Origin: Bifidobacterium boum | Lineage (GTDB): Bacteria; Actinomycetota; Actinomycetes; Actinomycetales; Bifidobacteriaceae | NCBI RefSeq assembly: GCF_000741535.1 | Contig: NZ_JGYQ01000002.1 | Span: forward strand, 62,001 to 126,000 | Length of the DNA: 64,000 nt | Direction: 5' to 3' | Shown: positions 47,192 to 56,127 of the stretch, one piece after another | Layout: each line of letters opens with the position of its first letter | Position numbering within the stretch: the first letter of the stretch is position 1 | Position numbers and translations under genes: made by a program | The notes under the pieces: model-generated | The model's input: the letters and a program-made list of their open reading frames with translations, nothing else | The model's database searches: none | Told to the model about the DNA's origin: nothing

Positions 47192-47255
47192 GGGTGTGGC
47201 TGCATTTCGCCAGAGCAAGGGGCTTGTCCCTCTCTGGCGAAATGCAGCCACACCC
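47192..47255 (-). terminator. Perfect 24-bp hairpin downstream of gltD
   Basis: Bases 47192-47215 and 47232-47255 are exact reverse complements (arms begin GGGTGTGGCTGCATTTCG) with a 16-base loop that can pair a little further (AGGG/CCCT). It lies 7 bp past the gltD stop. No U-tail is present. Confidence 0.75.
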
Positions 47256-47262
47256 AGTTGGT

Positions 47263-48789
47263 TCAGCGAGGCAACATCATCGGACGTTGTGTCGGCACAA
47301 TCGGAGCCGGCAACTCAGTGGATCCGGTGAGGTACCGGTCAACGGCCGCGGCACAGCTACGGCCTTCTGAAATCGCCCAAACGACAAGGCTCTGGCCTCG
47401 ACCGGCATCGCCACAGACGAACACGCCATCCTGTGAGGTTGCGAAATCGTCATCACGGGCGACATTGCCGCGCTGATCAAGCTCGACAGGCATCTGCTCC
47501 ATGATTGTGGACGTATCCGGATGGAGGAAACCAACCGAAATGAGAACCAGATCCGCTGGAATGACCCGTTCGGTACCAGGCTGGCGGGTGAATGGCCCGT
47601 TCTCCCCCGGTGCGACATCGACGATTTTCAGTCCGGTGACATGGCCATGCTCGTCGGCGATGAAGCCCGAAGCGGTCGCCGAATCCTCGATGGTGACACG
47701 CTCAGCGCCTTCGCCCTCGAATTCCACGGAATCGACGTTGTACACGTATGTACCGCCCTCTTCCATGGAAGACGTCTTCTGATATGTACGTGCGAATGTC
47801 GGCCACGGCGCATTGTCCGGTCTGCTGGACGGTTCCTTCGGCATGATCTGGAGGACAGTGACGTCCTTGGCTCCCTGACGGATAGCGGTGCCCAAACAAT
47901 CCGAACCGGTGTCGCCACCGCCGATGACGACAACATGCTTGTCCTTGGCAGTGATATCGTGCACTGGTTCGACGCCGTAGACCCTGCGTGTCGCATCAGG
48001 CAGGAATTCCATCGCGAAATGGATGCCGTCGAGTTCACGCCCCGGAATCTTCATATCACGCGGGACGGTGGAGCCGATGGCAACGACGACGGCATCATAC
48101 CGGTCACGCAGCTCATCCCAGCTGATATCCTTGCCGATTTCCGTGTTGGTGCGGAACCTGGTGCCTTCAGCCTCCATCTGCTTGACACGCCGATCAATCA
48201 GATGCTTGTCAAGCTTGAAGTTCGGGATGCCATAGCGCATCAAACCGCCGATCGCGTCGTCACGCTCATAGACGACGACCGTATGGCCGGCTCGGGTCAG
48301 CTGCTGTGCGCACGCCAGACCGGACGGACCGGATCCCACGACCGCGACCGTCATGTCGGTAAGTCGTTCAGGCGGCAGCGGCTTGACATAGTCAAGTTCC
48401 CAAGCCTGGTCGATAATGGTGGCCTCATCATTCTTGATCATGGTCGGCGGCTGGTGGATGCCGAGCACGCACGCCTGCTCACACAATGCCGGGCAGATAC
48501 GACCAGTGACCTCAGGGAAGTTATTGGTCATGGACAGCCTGTTGTAGGCGTCCTCCCACTTCTCCTGACGGACCAGATCATTGAATTCAGGGATGATATT
48601 GCCCAGCGGGCATCCGCTCATGCAGAACGGGGTGCCGCAATCCATGCAACGTGCCGCCTGCTGTGTGGTCCAAGGCTGCAAGCCGCTTTCGGCATGAACG
48701 TCAAGCCAATCCTTGATGCGTTCCTCGACCGGACGCTCGGCAAGTTCGCGACGGGTGCGGACCTTCAGGAATCCTCTTGGATCTCCCAT
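47263..48789 (-). CDS. gltD: Glutamate synthase (NADPH) small subunit
   Basis: The protein has 508 residues. The N-terminal ferredoxin-like domain holds two iron-sulfur clusters (CMDCGTPFCMSGCP and CPALCEQACVLG). The FAD domain has VVGSGPSGLACAQQL and the NADPH domain VIGGGDTGSDCLG. It passes electrons from NADPH to the large subunit. The start is ATG at 48789, one base after the gltB stop, so both are made from one transcript. A very strong hairpin follows. Confidence 0.97.
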   Translation of the reverse strand: MGDPRGFLKVRTRRELAERPVEERIKDWLDVHAESGLQPWTTQQAARCMDCGTPFCMSGCPLGNIIPEFNDLVRQEKWEDAYNRLSMTNNFPEVTGRICPALCEQACVLGIHQPPTMIKNDEATIIDQAWELDYVKPLPPERLTDMTVAVVGSGPSGLACAQQLTRAGHTVVVYERDDAIGGLMRYGIPNFKLDKHLIDRRVKQMEAEGTRFRTNTEIGKDISWDELRDRYDAVVVAIGSTVPRDMKIPGRELDGIHFAMEFLPDATRRVYGVEPVHDITAKDKHVVVIGGGDTGSDCLGTAIRQGAKDVTVLQIMPKEPSSRPDNAPWPTFARTYQKTSSMEEGGTYVYNVDSVEFEGEGAERVTIEDSATASGFIADEHGHVTGLKIVDVAPGENGPFTRQPGTERVIPADLVLISVGFLHPDTSTIMEQMPVELDQRGNVARDDDFATSQDGVFVCGDAGRGQSLVVWAISEGRSCAAAVDRYLTGSTELPAPIVPTQRPMMLPR

Positions 48790-48790
48790 G

Positions 48791-51700
48791 TCAGTGTGCT
48801 CCTTCCATGACCTGCTCGTACACGTGCTCCCATGCGCCAGGCGCGTTGAAGTCGACGTTGTTTTCCTTGGCCTGTTCCATGGCCTTCGTCATTGCGACGT
48901 AATGCTTGGGGGTCACATGGGTGATTCGGGTGCGGGTATGCTCCCAATCGTCCAGCAGTCCCTGAGCGAAGACGGAACCGGTTTCTTCGACGTGACGCTT
49001 AATGAGGTCGTGGACAAGCTGCTCGTCGGCACCTTCCAAAGGTTCGAACAGCAGGGCGCCGCTCTTGCACGCGTCAGGATTGACCTGTCGCATATCAAGG
49101 TCAAGCACATACGTGTCTCCGCCGGAGAAACCTGCGCCGAAGTTGCGTCCCATGGCGCCGAGAATCACGACCACACCGCCGGTCATATATTCGCAGCCGT
49201 GGTCACCGACGCCTTCGACGACGAACGTTGCGCCGCCGTTACGCACGGCGAATCGTTCGCCTGCACGTCCCGCAACGAACATTTCGCCTGAAGTCGCGCC
49301 GAAACCGGTGACATTGCCTGCAATCACATTAGTATGCGGATCGAAGGTGATGTCTTGCTCAGGACGGACAACCATGCGGCCGCCGGACAATCCCTTGCCG
49401 GCATAATCGTTGACCTCGCCATATACGCGGATGGTTTCTCCGCGCGGGATGAACGCGCCGATGGATTGGCCGCCTGAACCGTGGAAAGTCATGTCGATGG
49501 TGTCGTCAGGCAGCCCTGGAGCACCGTAGCGTCGGGTGATTTCATAACCGACCATGGTGCCGAGCGTACGATTGACGTTACGAATCGGCATCTCGATACG
49601 AACCGGCTCCTTATGTTCCAGCGCAGGTTGAGCGAGCTCGATGAGCTTGTTGTCCAACGCCTTTTCGAGTTCATGGTTCTGCTCGATGGTCTGATGCAGA
49701 ATCGTCCCCGGAATCGGACCGGGCTGCATGAGCACGTTGCTCAAGTCGATGCCATCGGCCTTCCAGCGCGCGACGGCATCATTCTGGTCGAGGCATTCGA
49801 CGTGGCCGACCGCCTCTTCCAACGTACGGAAGCCGAGTTGCGCGAGAAGCTCGCGAACCTCTTGCGCGATGTACATGAAGAAGTTGATGACGTATTCCGG
49901 CTTGCCGCGGAACCGGGCACGCAGCTCGGGATCCTGCGTGGCGATGCCCTGTGGGCAGGTGTTCTTCTGGCATGCGCGCATCATGACGCAACCTTCGGTA
50001 ATCAGCGCAGCTGTCGCGAAGCCGAATTCCTCAGCTCCAAGCAGCGCAGCGATGACCACGTCGCGTCCTGTCTTCAACTCGCCATCGCACTGCACCACGA
50101 TACGAGAACGCAAGCCGTTGAGAATCAGAGTCTGCTGTGTTTCAGCGAGACCGATTTCCCACGGTGTGCCCGCATGCTTGATGGCGTTCAGCGGGGCTGC
50201 GCCAGTGCCGCCATCGCTGCCGGAAATCAGTACGACATCAGCATGGCATTTGGCTACGCCGGCTGCAATGGTGCCTACGCCGAACTCGGAAACGAGCTTG
50301 ACATGGACACGCGCCTTCGGATTGGCCATCTTCGCATCGTTGATCAACTGCTTGAGATCTTCGATGGAGTAGATATCGTGATGCGGCGGCGGGGAGATAA
50401 GCTCAACACCAGGCGTCGCGTGGCGGACCTTGGCAATCCACGGCGGAACCTTGGCGCCCGGCAGGTGTCCGCCCTCGCCCGGCTTAGCGCCCTGGGCGAG
50501 TTTGATCTGCAGATCCGTGGCGTGTACCAGATAATCGCTGGTCACACCGAAACGAGCGGAAGCGATCTGCTTGATTCGGCTGTAGCGCAACGGATCGTTG
50601 ATACGGTCATCGGATTCGCCACCTTCACCGGAGTTCGACCTGGCGCCAATGGTGTTCATGGCGATAGCCAGAGTCTCATGCGCTTCCTGCGAAATCGAGC
50701 CGTAGCTCATGGCGCCGGTTGAGAACCGCTTGACGATTTCACTGGCGGGCTCGACTTCGGAGATATCAATCGGCTTGCGGGTCTGCTTGAACTTCATCAG
50801 ACCACGCAACGTCATGAGACGGTTCGACGTGTCGTTGATATGCGCGGAATACTTCTTGAACAGGTTGTAGTCGCCACGTTGGGTGGCCTGCTGCAGCAGG
50901 AAGATCGCTTCAGGGTCGTTGAGATGGTCTTCGCCTGTGCGACGCCACTTGTAGTCGCCGCCGGTGCGCAGATTGCGGTGCGGTCGGCTCGTCCACTGGT
51001 TCGGGTAGGCCACACGGTGCCTGATCGCCACTTCTTCGGCGATTTCATCGAGGCCGGCTCCCCCGACTCGGGATGTCGTACCGGTGAAGTATTCGTCAAT
51101 GACTTCCTGATTGAGGCCGACAGCTTCGAACAGCTGAGCGCCACGATAGCTCATAATCGTGGATACACCCATCTTGCTCATGATCTTCAATACGCCGGTG
51201 GACAGTGCATTGGTCAGATTCTTGACCGCTGTCGGCGCATCGACCTTGAGGTATCCGGTGCGGGCGAGTTCCTCGACGGATTCGAATGCAAGATACGGGT
51301 TGACGCATGCGGCACCATAGGCGATGAGCAGAGCGACATGGTGGATTTCACGAACATCGCCGGCTTCGACAGCCAGGGAGACCTGAGTGCGGGTATGACG
51401 GCGCAACAGGTGATGCTGCACGGCGCTCGTCAGCAGCAGAGACGGGATCGGACCCCAAGTATGGTCGGATTCGCGGTCGGACAACACAATGAAGTTCTTG
51501 CCGTCAGCAATGGCGTCATCGACTTCTTGGAAGATTTCCTCGAGTCGTTCCTTCAGTGCCTTGCCGCCGCCTGCGACTTGGTACAGGCCGCGGACGACGA
51601 AGGGCTTGTAGAACCCGCCGAGGATCTTGGCTTTGTCCAGACGCTTCAGCTGGGCCATCTGATCGGAATCAATGACCGGCAGCGGGATGAGGATCTTCTT

Positions 51701-53371
51701 AGCATGCAGTTCGGTGTCTTGCAGAAGATTGGCTTCCGGGCCGATCGCCGATTCAAGGCTGGTGACAATGCGCTCACGCTCCCAATCCAGCGGAGGATTG
51801 GTGACTTGGGCGAATTTCTGCGTGAAGTAGTCGAACAGCATGCGGCTGCGCTTGGACAGGACTGCAGGCGGAGTATCCGAACCCATGGATCCGAGCGGTT
51901 CCTTGCCGGTGTTCGCCATCGGGGCGAGCAGCAGTTTGAGATCCTCTTCGGTATACCCGAAGGCGCGCTGCCTGCGCTGGACTGACTGGCCGAAATGGCT
52001 GACATGTTCGCGAACCGGCAACTGGCTCATCTCGACGGAGTTGCCTTCGATCCACTTGCGGTACGGATGCTGCGAGGCGAGGTCATGCTTGATTTCGTCA
52101 TCCGGGACGATGCGTCCGGCCTTGGTGTCGACAAGGAACATCTTTCCAGGCTCGAGACGGCCCTTGGCCACGATATGATCCTGGCTGATTTCCGGCAGAA
52201 CGCCCGCTTCGGATGCGAGCACCAGATAGCCGTTGTCTGTGAGCTGCCAGCGGCCGGGGCGGAACCCGTTGCGGTCAAGCTGGGCGCCAACAAGCGTGCC
52301 GTCCGTGAATACGATGTCCGCAGGCCCGTCCCAAGGCTCGATCAGCGTGTTGTTGTACTCGTAGAACGCTTTGACTTCCGGGTCGAGCGTGTCATCGTTC
52401 TCCCAAGCGGGGGGCAGCATCATGAGCAGGGCGTGCGGAAGGCTGCGCCCGGCGAGATGCAGCAGTTCCAAGCATTCGTCGAAAGTGCCTGAATCCGAGT
52501 ATCCCGGTGTGGCGATCGGCAACAGCGGCTTGAACTCGCCGAGCAGCTCCGAGCTGAGACGACCTTCGCGGGCTGACAGCCAGTTGCGGTTGCCTTGGAT
52601 GGTGTTGATCTCACCGTTGTGCGCGATCAGACGGAACGGCTGGGCAAGAGGCCAGCTCGGGAACGTGTTCGTGGAGAAGCGGGAATGCACGATGGCGATG
52701 GTCGTCTTCATCCGCTCGTCCAGCAGGTCGGGGAAGAATCCCGTCAACTGCATGGTGGTGAGCATACCCTTGTAGGTGATGGTGCGGGCGGACAGGGATG
52801 CGAAATAGATGCCGACCTCATGCTCGACGCGCTTGCGGATGCGGAAGGTCTTGCGGTCGAGGTCGATTCCTGAAAGCTTGTTCTCCGGGTCGGCTACCAC
52901 CAGCGTCTTGAACGAAGGCATCGATGCCAAAGCCTGCAATCCCAGACCATCCGGGTTCGTCGGGACGACGCGCCACGCAAGCACTTCGAGGCCTTCTTCG
53001 TTGACGATTTTGGCGATGGCTTGCTCCTGCTGGCCGGATGTCGCGATATCACGATCCAGGAACGCGATACCCGCGGCATAATGCCCGGCTTCGGGCAGCT
53101 CCACGCCGGTGGTCGCGCGCATGAACTCGTCAGGCATGGCCATGAGGATGCCGGCACCGTCACCGGTGTTCTCCTCGGCACCGACCGCACCGCGATGATT
53201 GAGGTTCACCAACACTTCGATGGCGTCATCGACGATTTTGCGCTCGGGACGCTTGTTCAACGTGGTGACCATGCCGACACCGCAGGCATCATGTTCTTGG
53301 GAAGGGTCATACATGCCTTCCGGGCGATGAACCGTCAAATCTAGCGGAGCTTTGAACGTCACCGAAACCAC
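48791..53371 (-). CDS. gltB: Glutamate synthase (NADPH) large subunit
   Basis: The protein has 1526 residues. It transfers the amide of glutamine to 2-oxoglutarate, giving two glutamates. The amidotransferase nucleophile is Cys30 (DACGVG), exposed after propeptide removal. The central and FMN domains contain GEGGESDDRINDPLR and KPGEGGHLPGAKV; the 3Fe-4S cysteines are in CVMMRACQKNTCPQG; the C-terminal beta-helix has GGVVVILGAMGRNFG. The GTG at 53371 is taken as start; a second GTG six bases later is possible. With GarA in the window, phospho-regulated inhibition of GltBD is a likely control (inference). Confidence 0.97.
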   Translation of the reverse strand: MVSVTFKAPLDLTVHRPEGMYDPSQEHDACGVGMVTTLNKRPERKIVDDAIEVLVNLNHRGAVGAEENTGDGAGILMAMPDEFMRATTGVELPEAGHYAAGIAFLDRDIATSGQQEQAIAKIVNEEGLEVLAWRVVPTNPDGLGLQALASMPSFKTLVVADPENKLSGIDLDRKTFRIRKRVEHEVGIYFASLSARTITYKGMLTTMQLTGFFPDLLDERMKTTIAIVHSRFSTNTFPSWPLAQPFRLIAHNGEINTIQGNRNWLSAREGRLSSELLGEFKPLLPIATPGYSDSGTFDECLELLHLAGRSLPHALLMMLPPAWENDDTLDPEVKAFYEYNNTLIEPWDGPADIVFTDGTLVGAQLDRNGFRPGRWQLTDNGYLVLASEAGVLPEISQDHIVAKGRLEPGKMFLVDTKAGRIVPDDEIKHDLASQHPYRKWIEGNSVEMSQLPVREHVSHFGQSVQRRQRAFGYTEEDLKLLLAPMANTGKEPLGSMGSDTPPAVLSKRSRMLFDYFTQKFAQVTNPPLDWERERIVTSLESAIGPEANLLQDTELHAKKILIPLPVIDSDQMAQLKRLDKAKILGGFYKPFVVRGLYQVAGGGKALKERLEEIFQEVDDAIADGKNFIVLSDRESDHTWGPIPSLLLTSAVQHHLLRRHTRTQVSLAVEAGDVREIHHVALLIAYGAACVNPYLAFESVEELARTGYLKVDAPTAVKNLTNALSTGVLKIMSKMGVSTIMSYRGAQLFEAVGLNQEVIDEYFTGTTSRVGGAGLDEIAEEVAIRHRVAYPNQWTSRPHRNLRTGGDYKWRRTGEDHLNDPEAIFLLQQATQRGDYNLFKKYSAHINDTSNRLMTLRGLMKFKQTRKPIDISEVEPASEIVKRFSTGAMSYGSISQEAHETLAIAMNTIGARSNSGEGGESDDRINDPLRYSRIKQIASARFGVTSDYLVHATDLQIKLAQGAKPGEGGHLPGAKVPPWIAKVRHATPGVELISPPPHHDIYSIEDLKQLINDAKMANPKARVHVKLVSEFGVGTIAAGVAKCHADVVLISGSDGGTGAAPLNAIKHAGTPWEIGLAETQQTLILNGLRSRIVVQCDGELKTGRDVVIAALLGAEEFGFATAALITEGCVMMRACQKNTCPQGIATQDPELRARFRGKPEYVINFFMYIAQEVRELLAQLGFRTLEEAVGHVECLDQNDAVARWKADGIDLSNVLMQPGPIPGTILHQTIEQNHELEKALDNKLIELAQPALEHKEPVRIEMPIRNVNRTLGTMVGYEITRRYGAPGLPDDTIDMTFHGSGGQSIGAFIPRGETIRVYGEVNDYAGKGLSGGRMVVRPEQDITFDPHTNVIAGNVTGFGATSGEMFVAGRAGERFAVRNGGATFVVEGVGDHGCEYMTGGVVVILGAMGRNFGAGFSGGDTYVLDLDMRQVNPDACKSGALLFEPLEGADEQLVHDLIKRHVEETGSVFAQGLLDDWEHTRTRITHVTPKHYVAMTKAMEQAKENNVDFNAPGAWEHVYEQVMEGAH

Positions 53372-53631
53372 CTCTCTTTAGGCAGGACAATGCCTGCGAC
53401 CCAATACACTGCCCTCACAGGTTACAGCGCAGACAGGTCAAATATCGTTGTTTGTCCATATACCGGCGACCTCAAAAAGTCAAGCCCCACATTCAGATCG
53501 GCACGGAATCCTTGTGATGCAGCCACATATCCGAGGCGTGAATCGCCGATGCGCCAGATCAGTCAGTATTAGTAATCGGTGACGTCGAACCGGCGATCCT
53601 TGAAGTAGTAATCGCGGTCGGTGCGCGACGA
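53372..53631 (-). other. Region between gltB and the upstream leftward gene
   Basis: 260 bp. Right part (53569-53631): 20 sense codons plus TAA in the same frame as the upstream gene, beyond its TAG stop. Left part: the candidate gltBD promoter at 53455-53483. Nothing else is recognised. Confidence 0.5.
53455..53483 (-). promoter_or_regulatory. Candidate promoter of gltBD
   Basis: On the minus strand TTGACT (53478-53483) and TATGGA (53455-53460) are separated by 17 bp, about 84 bp upstream of the gltB start. The -35 is a good match and the -10 moderate. Confidence 0.5.
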
Positions 53632-54183
53632 CTACTGGCGGTTGTAGTAGGCGATGCCGTCGTCGGGGCGGAAATACGTGCGGATGCAGCCGCGATCCGA
53701 CACGACCACGAAGTTATTGCCCGACTGCTGGTAGTACACGGTGTCGTCGTCCTCCGACTCGGGCTTGTGCATCGTGTCGGGCGCCTCGACCACTTGCGCG
53801 GCGGCCTGCTCGTAGTCCTCGGGCGAGGCGTAGCCCATCTCGCGGCCATGCTTGTCGTAATGCTGGTCGAGGCCACCGACCGTGCAGAACGAGATGTCGG
53901 AGGCGGTTGCGGAGCTGCCGGCATCGGCCGGAGCGTCGGAAGTCGCCGCAGCGGTGGCGGACGAATCCGACGGAGACGAGGACACCCACGATTGCGCGAT
54001 CTGCTCGAGCCCCGGGATTCCGCCCGAGGCCACCGCGGCGACGAGGAAGGCGCCGGCGACGATCACGGCCGCGACTCGCCACCCCGTATGCCGCTGTGAC
54101 CTGCCGTGCCTGGTATCATCGTCGAAATCGTTATCGACATCGTCGTCGCGGTTATCGTGCCGGTTCGTGTTCTTCGATGCCAT
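53632..54183 (-). CDS. Single-span anchored/secreted protein, ends at an in-frame amber
   Basis: The protein has 183 residues. A strongly charged Asp/Arg-rich N-terminus is followed by one membrane helix (VAAVIVAGAFLVAAVASGG), then an Ala/Ser-rich linker, then an extracellular domain with two cysteines (FCTVGG and DRGCIRTYFRP), probably a disulfide. The stop is TAG at 53632-53634. The same frame continues for 20 codons (SSRTDRDYY to FDVTDY) to TAA at 53569-53571, with codon use like the gene. Either the stop is a recent mutation, a readthrough site or an error, or the match is chance. GC content is higher than in neighbouring genes. No family recognised. Confidence 0.7.
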   Translation of the reverse strand: MASKNTNRHDNRDDDVDNDFDDDTRHGRSQRHTGWRVAAVIVAGAFLVAAVASGGIPGLEQIAQSWVSSSPSDSSATAAATSDAPADAGSSATASDISFCTVGGLDQHYDKHGREMGYASPEDYEQAAAQVVEAPDTMHKPESEDDDTVYYQQSGNNFVVVSDRGCIRTYFRPDDGIAYYNRQ

Positions 54184-54454
54184 GCTGCGTCCCTTCTTCC
54201 TTCTTTTTATGCTGCCTTCCTATGGTAAGCGCCGCTCCCTACCAAGGGATGCCCGTTGGCTGAGGATGCATTGCACCGCTTGGTTGTAAGTCAACAGCTG
54301 CAATCTCAAGGTTCCATCGGCAACCGCGAGCGCGATGGGAAGAGAACACACACGTTTCCCAAACCACAAACCTCCCACTTCGACGGAGGGCGTATCGATC
54401 GCCGAAGAGGGAGGTTAGCAGTGTGGAATCATTGCGGGTGCGGGAATCGCCTCG
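54184..54454 (-). other. Intergenic region with flavodoxin-gene hairpin
   Basis: 271 bp. It holds a long imperfect hairpin, AACCTCCC (54369-54376) with GGGAGGTT (54409-54416) and further inner pairing; on the minus strand it is followed by TGTGGTTTGG, a weak U-rich tail. It is probably the flavodoxin terminator. The remainder carries nothing I recognise. Confidence 0.5.
54369..54416 (-). terminator. Imperfect long hairpin after the flavodoxin gene
   Basis: AACCTCCC/GGGAGGTT form the closed base; inside, CTTCG-like segments add about seven pairs with two mismatches. The tail TTTGTGGTTTGG is only partly U-rich. Confidence 0.5.
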
Positions 54455-54937
54455 CTACAGCGCCAGGGACTCGATCCAGGAACGGATGGCGGAATCGGAT
54501 GCAGAGGATGGGAAGCGTTTGCCGCCCAGCCACTGGGCGCTCTTCGCCATGCCTTCGACCTCGGATTCGTTGCCGAACGACGAGCTTGCCGAGGTAACGA
54601 ACGCTGCCAGCTTCTTGCCGGTGAAATCGTTGGAGGTGAGAAAATCGTCGATCGGCCATGCAGCGACTCCCCACCATACCGGGGCGCCTATGAACACCAC
54701 ATCGTAAGAATCCCAGTCCGGCACGGACGTATCCGCAAGCTTCACCGACTGGCGTGCAGCGGGATCGTTCGCCTCACGGTTGACGCGGCTTTCCGAATTG
54801 CGCCAATCAAGGTCTGCCGACGTGTATGGTTGCGCCGCCTTGAGTTCATACAGCGTGGCTCCAGTCGCCTCTGCAATGGTCTGTGCCACACGGCGTGTGC
54901 AACCGCTTTCAGTGAAATACACCACCAATGTCTTCAT
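54455..54937 (-). CDS. Flavodoxin
   Basis: The protein has 160 residues. The FMN phosphate loop is seen at VVYFTESGCTRRVAQTIAEAT, and the second FMN loop at VFIGAPVWWGVAAWPIDDFL; FVTSASSSFGNE matches the third. The GAPVWW form belongs to the flavodoxin-like NADPH/iron-stress type found with CMD/cupin and aldo-keto reductase genes. It lies 99 bp downstream of the CMD-cupin gene on the same strand. Redox carrier in the cytosol; partner not shown. Confidence 0.88.
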   Translation of the reverse strand: MKTLVVYFTESGCTRRVAQTIAEATGATLYELKAAQPYTSADLDWRNSESRVNREANDPAARQSVKLADTSVPDWDSYDVVFIGAPVWWGVAAWPIDDFLTSNDFTGKKLAAFVTSASSSFGNESEVEGMAKSAQWLGGKRFPSSASDSAIRSWIESLAL

Positions 54938-55036
54938 TTGTTCCTCGATGTTTGAATCGCTTGAGTCATTTGACTCGTTTGCATTGTTTGCCTGAACCGT
55001 TCAATCCCGGTCGCAGACTGTCGATAGAACCGCCCG

Positions 55037-55798
55037 TCATGCCACGAGTGCGTCGTATTCGGCGTTGGTGACGGGCTCAAGCCATTCGTTGCTCATGCCT
55101 TCGCCGGGCAGCATGAACGCCAAATGAGAGAACCAGCTGTTCTTCGCGGCGCCATGCCAATGCTTCACTCCTGCCGGCACCTCCACCACATCGCCTGGAA
55201 GCATGCGCTTCGCAGGTTGGCCTTCGAACTGGCACCACCCTTCACCATCGACGCAGATGAGGATCTGCCCGCCGCCACGCGCGGCATGGTGAATGTGCCA
55301 GTTGTTGCGGCATCCAGGTTCGAATGTCACGTTGTGGATGACGAGTGGATCACCAGGTGCGCTCACCTGCTTGAGGTAGGAACGTCCGGTGAAGTATTGC
55401 GCGTAGCCGTCGTTCGGTTCGCCCATGCCGAAGAAACCGCCGTGCTCGTCCTGCTCTGCCTCGTCACGCGTGGCATCGGAGGCATACACTTCCTTTGCCA
55501 TCGAGAATGCCGCCCATGCGTTCGGCCAGCCTGCGTAGAAAGCGATATGCGTAAGAATCGATGCCATTTCGTCGCGGGTCACGCCGTTGGTGCGGGCGGT
55601 CTGAAGATGGTATTTGAGTGAGGAATCAGTGATGCCTTTGCCGATGAGGGTGCTGATTGTGATGATGCTGCGCGTCTTAGGTGAGAGCGTGGGGTCGTTC
55701 CACACTTCGCCGAAGAGCACATCGTCGTTGTAATGGGCGAACTTCGGCGAGAAATCGCCCAACTGATCGTGTCCTGCTGTTTGCTTGATCATTGTCAT
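55037..55798 (-). CDS. Carboxymuconolactone decarboxylase-like/cupin two-domain protein
   Basis: The protein has 253 residues. Residues about 20-110 form an all-helical CMD domain (SPKTRSIITISTLIGKGITD, EMASILTHIAFYAGWPNAW); it has no Cys, so it is not an AhpD-like peroxidase. Residues about 140-240 are a cupin with metal-binding NWHIHHAARGGG and PAGVKHWHG. Fused CMD-cupin proteins often accompany flavodoxin and oxidoreductase genes controlled by MerR or LysR regulators. A MerR-type promoter lies about 290 bp upstream. Substrate unknown. Confidence 0.85.
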   Translation of the reverse strand: MTMIKQTAGHDQLGDFSPKFAHYNDDVLFGEVWNDPTLSPKTRSIITISTLIGKGITDSSLKYHLQTARTNGVTRDEMASILTHIAFYAGWPNAWAAFSMAKEVYASDATRDEAEQDEHGGFFGMGEPNDGYAQYFTGRSYLKQVSAPGDPLVIHNVTFEPGCRNNWHIHHAARGGGQILICVDGEGWCQFEGQPAKRMLPGDVVEVPAGVKHWHGAAKNSWFSHLAFMLPGEGMSNEWLEPVTNAEYDALVA

Positions 55799-56083
55799 CC
55801 CCTTGGTAGTAGGGCCGAATGCTTACCCTTCGGCCTGTGTGGATTGAATTGTGTTTGCATCGGGTTGTTACAAATGCGCCTGTGGGCTTGTTTGGACACC
55901 GCGTGCGAGGTATTCCGCGGCGAGTTTGGTCGTCACCCCGTTGTTGAGATTGGCTTCTGGATCAATGCTGAATCCGTCATGATGTGGTTTCCTTGTATAT
56001 CGTCATGCAGTCCGCAGCACAGCGTTCTATGCGGCGCATCTCCTCTGGGTTGGCATCCAGCTGTGTTTGCTTTCGATAACTTC
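55799..56083 (-). other. Leader region with short decayed-looking frames
   Basis: Between the MerR-type promoter and the CMD-cupin gene, minus-strand frames of 20-40 codons look partly coding: one reads MRRIERCAADCMTIYKETTS (55977-56039), another, ending at 55868, contains IDPEANLNNGVTTKLAAEYL. They are in different frames and no family is recognised. They may be the remains of a gene formerly controlled by the promoter. Confidence 0.3.
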
Positions 56084-56114
56084 ACGGTAGGACTTAAAGT
56101 GCACTTGAAGTCAA
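56084..56114 (-). promoter_or_regulatory. MerR-type promoter with 19-bp spacer and dyad
   Basis: On the minus strand TTGACT (56109-56114) and TACCGT (56084-56089) are 19 bp apart, and a 22-bp near-perfect dyad (56091-56112, half-site GACTTCAAGTG-like) fills the spacer. The layout matches mer operon promoters, in which a MerR protein untwists the over-long spacer. It points left, towards the CMD-cupin and flavodoxin genes. Confidence 0.6.
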
Positions 56115-56127
56115 AGCGCGACACGCC

